Origin: Planctomycetota bacterium
GTDB taxonomy: Bacteria; Planctomycetota; Phycisphaerae; UBA1845
DNA length: 6,961 bases
Reading direction: 5' to 3'
Assembly (NCBI GenBank): GCA_022561255.1
Contig: JADFRO010000157.1
Span: 1 to 6,961, forward strand
The translations under genes and the position numbers were made by a program. This document shows positions 5,386 to 6,961 of this stretch, piece after piece. Position 1 is the stretch's first letter. Every line of letters starts with the position of its first letter. The notes under the pieces are model-generated. The model was given only the letters and a program-made list of their open reading frames with translations. It was not told the DNA's origin and searched no databases.

Positions 5386-6801
5386 ATGCCAGCGCGTTGC
5401 GACCGCCGCCCCGGATCCGCGCGGGCTAAAGCCCGCGGCTCGGGACGCCGAGATGTAACCTACGCTAGAGTCGGAGTCGGGCCGCTCTACAGCGGCGCGA
5501 TCTGGTTTGAGCAAGAGGACACTGCAGGATCACTGAAAGCACTGGAGCAGGCCCTTGAAATCTCGAGACGCACAGGCGACAGGCAGCTCGAGACCGGCGT
5601 ACTTGCAGATCAGAGCATGTTCATGTCTCAGGATTTTAACCCTGATGGCGCTGTCGATCTGGGGCTCCAGGCCATCGAACTCGCACGCGAGACAGATCAA
5701 CCCGTTGAAGAAGCGTCTTCCCACTCCTCTGTGGCCGTTGCGCTGACGGCCCTGGGTGATTCGGATGCCGCCTGGCAACATACAGAGGCAGGGCGGCGTG
5801 TGAACGAGAAGATCGGCCGCTCACAGGTAGGGCTCCTCTATCTACAGTACATAATCGCGTATCTCCGCGGTGACCGCGCAACGATGGATGAACTCGGTGA
5901 GATCCTGGAAAACGAAGCCCCCGATGACACCGTGATCCGTTTGACTGTTGGCATCGGAGCCTGGCACACCGATAAGCGTTCCGGTCTAGACGAACTTGTC
6001 CAGGCGGCACAGGAAGCTGCCCAGAATGTTCCACTAGTACGTCAGCGTGCTGCCAACCTCGCACGTCTGGCGATGGCGGCCCGGCTGATGGACCGGCCAC
6101 AGGATGCGATTCGTGCGGCCGAAATGGCGAGATCACTTCTTTCACTGCCTAAAGTAACCTCGCTCATTGAGGTGTCCGCCCGAGTGACAGCAGGGTTGGC
6201 GGCGGTTGCGACCGGCGAGGCTCAGGAGGCGATGGACCATTACCGGTGGCTGAAGAACCTTCGGGGGCCAGGCTCCGGCTCGGGTTTTCCGATCAGTGCC
6301 GATCACCTGCTCGGCCTGCTGGCACACACAGCCGGGATGCCAGCGGAGGCAACAACTCACTTTGAAGACGCGCTCAAGTTCAATGGCAAGGCGGGATACC
6401 GATTGGAAGAGGCGTGGACCTGCCACGATTACGCTGAATCGTTGCTCGACTCCGACGAGCCCGCCAATTTTGAAAAAGCTGTCTCACTGATCAACGATGG
6501 TCTGGAGATCTCCCGCGAACTCGGACTTGTCGCAATCGAAAAGCGGCTCATTACGCTGCAAGAGAAGGCTGCTTCGATGGCCGCGCCTGCTGCTGCTTAC
6601 CCCGATGGCCTTACGGGACGCGAAGTGGAAGTGCTGCGTCTTCTGGCCGCCGGCCGCACCAACCAGCAGATTGCCGACGACCTCGTAATCGCCCCAAGCA
6701 CAGCCGCAAAACACGTCGCCAACATCCTCGGCAAAACCGGCAGCTCGAACCGCGCAGAAGCTGCAACTTACGCAAATCAGCAGGGACTGGTAAAAGCCTA
6801 G
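5386..6801 (+). CDS. TPR-repeat protein with C-terminal LuxR-type HTH, probably a 5'-truncated LAL regulator
   Basis: The reading frame is 471 residues. Residues 34-400 are alpha-helical with repeated TPR-like units (for example AGSLKALEQALEISRRTGD, and AVDLGLQAIELARETDQ). Residues 407-471 are a LuxR/FixJ HTH: LTGREVEVLRLLAAGRTNQQIADDL, then TAAKHVANILGKTG and NRAEA, so DNA binding is likely. Proteins with this end are usually LAL (MalT-like) regulators of about 900 residues with an N-terminal sensor or cyclase domain and an AAA ATPase. No Walker motifs exist here. Residues 1-30 are low-complexity, basic, and encoded by a palindromic repeat, so they are probably not native. The ATG at 5386 lies 2 bases after the preceding stop and has no Shine-Dalgarno; the next in-frame ATG is at residue 78. 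I infer a decaying remnant or a shortened HTH protein. The frame is intact to TAG at 6799-6801, and nothing recognisable follows. Confidence 0.62.
   Translation: MPARCDRRPGSARAKARGSGRRDVTYARVGVGPLYSGAIWFEQEDTAGSLKALEQALEISRRTGDRQLETGVLADQSMFMSQDFNPDGAVDLGLQAIELARETDQPVEEASSHSSVAVALTALGDSDAAWQHTEAGRRVNEKIGRSQVGLLYLQYIIAYLRGDRATMDELGEILENEAPDDTVIRLTVGIGAWHTDKRSGLDELVQAAQEAAQNVPLVRQRAANLARLAMAARLMDRPQDAIRAAEMARSLLSLPKVTSLIEVSARVTAGLAAVATGEAQEAMDHYRWLKNLRGPGSGSGFPISADHLLGLLAHTAGMPAEATTHFEDALKFNGKAGYRLEEAWTCHDYAESLLDSDEPANFEKAVSLINDGLEISRELGLVAIEKRLITLQEKAASMAAPAAAYPDGLTGREVEVLRLLAAGRTNQQIADDLVIAPSTAAKHVANILGKTGSSNRAEAATYANQQGLVKA
5420..5437. repeat. Short perfect palindrome (dispersed-repeat type)
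   Basis: CGCGGGCT (5420-5427) and AGCCCGCG (5430-5437) are perfect arms around AA. The CGGGCTAAAGCCCG core resembles intergenic repeats I recall from planctomycete and acidobacterial genomes. It lies 36 bases past the membrane-protein stop, lacks a T-run, and falls inside the 5' end of the LuxR-type reading frame. Confidence 0.5.
5481..5496. repeat. Short palindrome, 6-base arms
   Basis: GCCGCT (5481-5486) and AGCGGC (5491-5496) pair around CTAC. It follows the 5420-5437 palindrome by 43 bases and marks the approximate point where recognisable TPR-type protein sequence begins, so both may belong to one inserted repeat tract. Confidence 0.38.
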
Positions 6802-6961
6802 AACGCGGGTTGTCATGCCTGTGGTGGGCCTGACGTTAAAAAGGGGGGCCTAGCAGGACAGTATCAAGAACCTTTACGCTAACGATTGTGGTCAGTTGAG
6901 TGGGCGTTTGGAGACTCTTCCGGCGTACTCTTCGCTTATGTAGAGAGTTGACTCGGTTGCG

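Overview
The window looks like chromosomal DNA from a GC-rich free-living bacterium. A Planctomycetota-like host is the best guess. The clues are a secreted protein ending in an IPTL-type sorting signal (IPTVSQWG, hydrophobic stretch, RR), a GlmU-like enzyme of the alternative type with a non-classical nucleotidyltransferase half, scattered rather than clustered trp genes, and short GC-rich palindromic repeats between genes. This lineage call is an inference from gene content.

Layout: the left part (1-2740) is transcribed leftward. It holds the 5' portion of a secreted IPTL-CTERM-like protein gene (runs off the left edge), a 365-base spacer with a promoter, dyads and a 125-base palindromic repeat, a GlmU-like bifunctional sugar-nucleotide enzyme (1164-2396), and a small RNA unit at 2491-2774. 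From primary sequence and hand folding I identify that RNA as 6S RNA, with its own sigma70-type promoter and an intrinsic terminator. The right part (2741-6961) is transcribed rightward: trpA with a GTG start (3031-3846), a polytopic membrane protein of unknown function (3995-5383) with a perfect TTGACA box upstream, and a TPR plus LuxR-type HTH protein (5386-6801). The last appears to be the 3' remnant of a longer LAL-type regulator joined to palindromic repeats. Nothing is recognisable in 6802-6961.

How the genes relate: this is mostly a set of independent units, not one pathway. 6S RNA binds housekeeping RNA polymerase and tunes transcription in slow growth; the GlmU-like enzyme would supply UDP-GlcNAc for the envelope; TrpA supplies indole to TrpB, which is not in the window. 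I see no CRISPR array, transposase, toxin-antitoxin pair or defence cassette, and no evidence of a new multi-gene system. The most valuable item is the 6S RNA gene, which carries no open reading frame and is easily missed.
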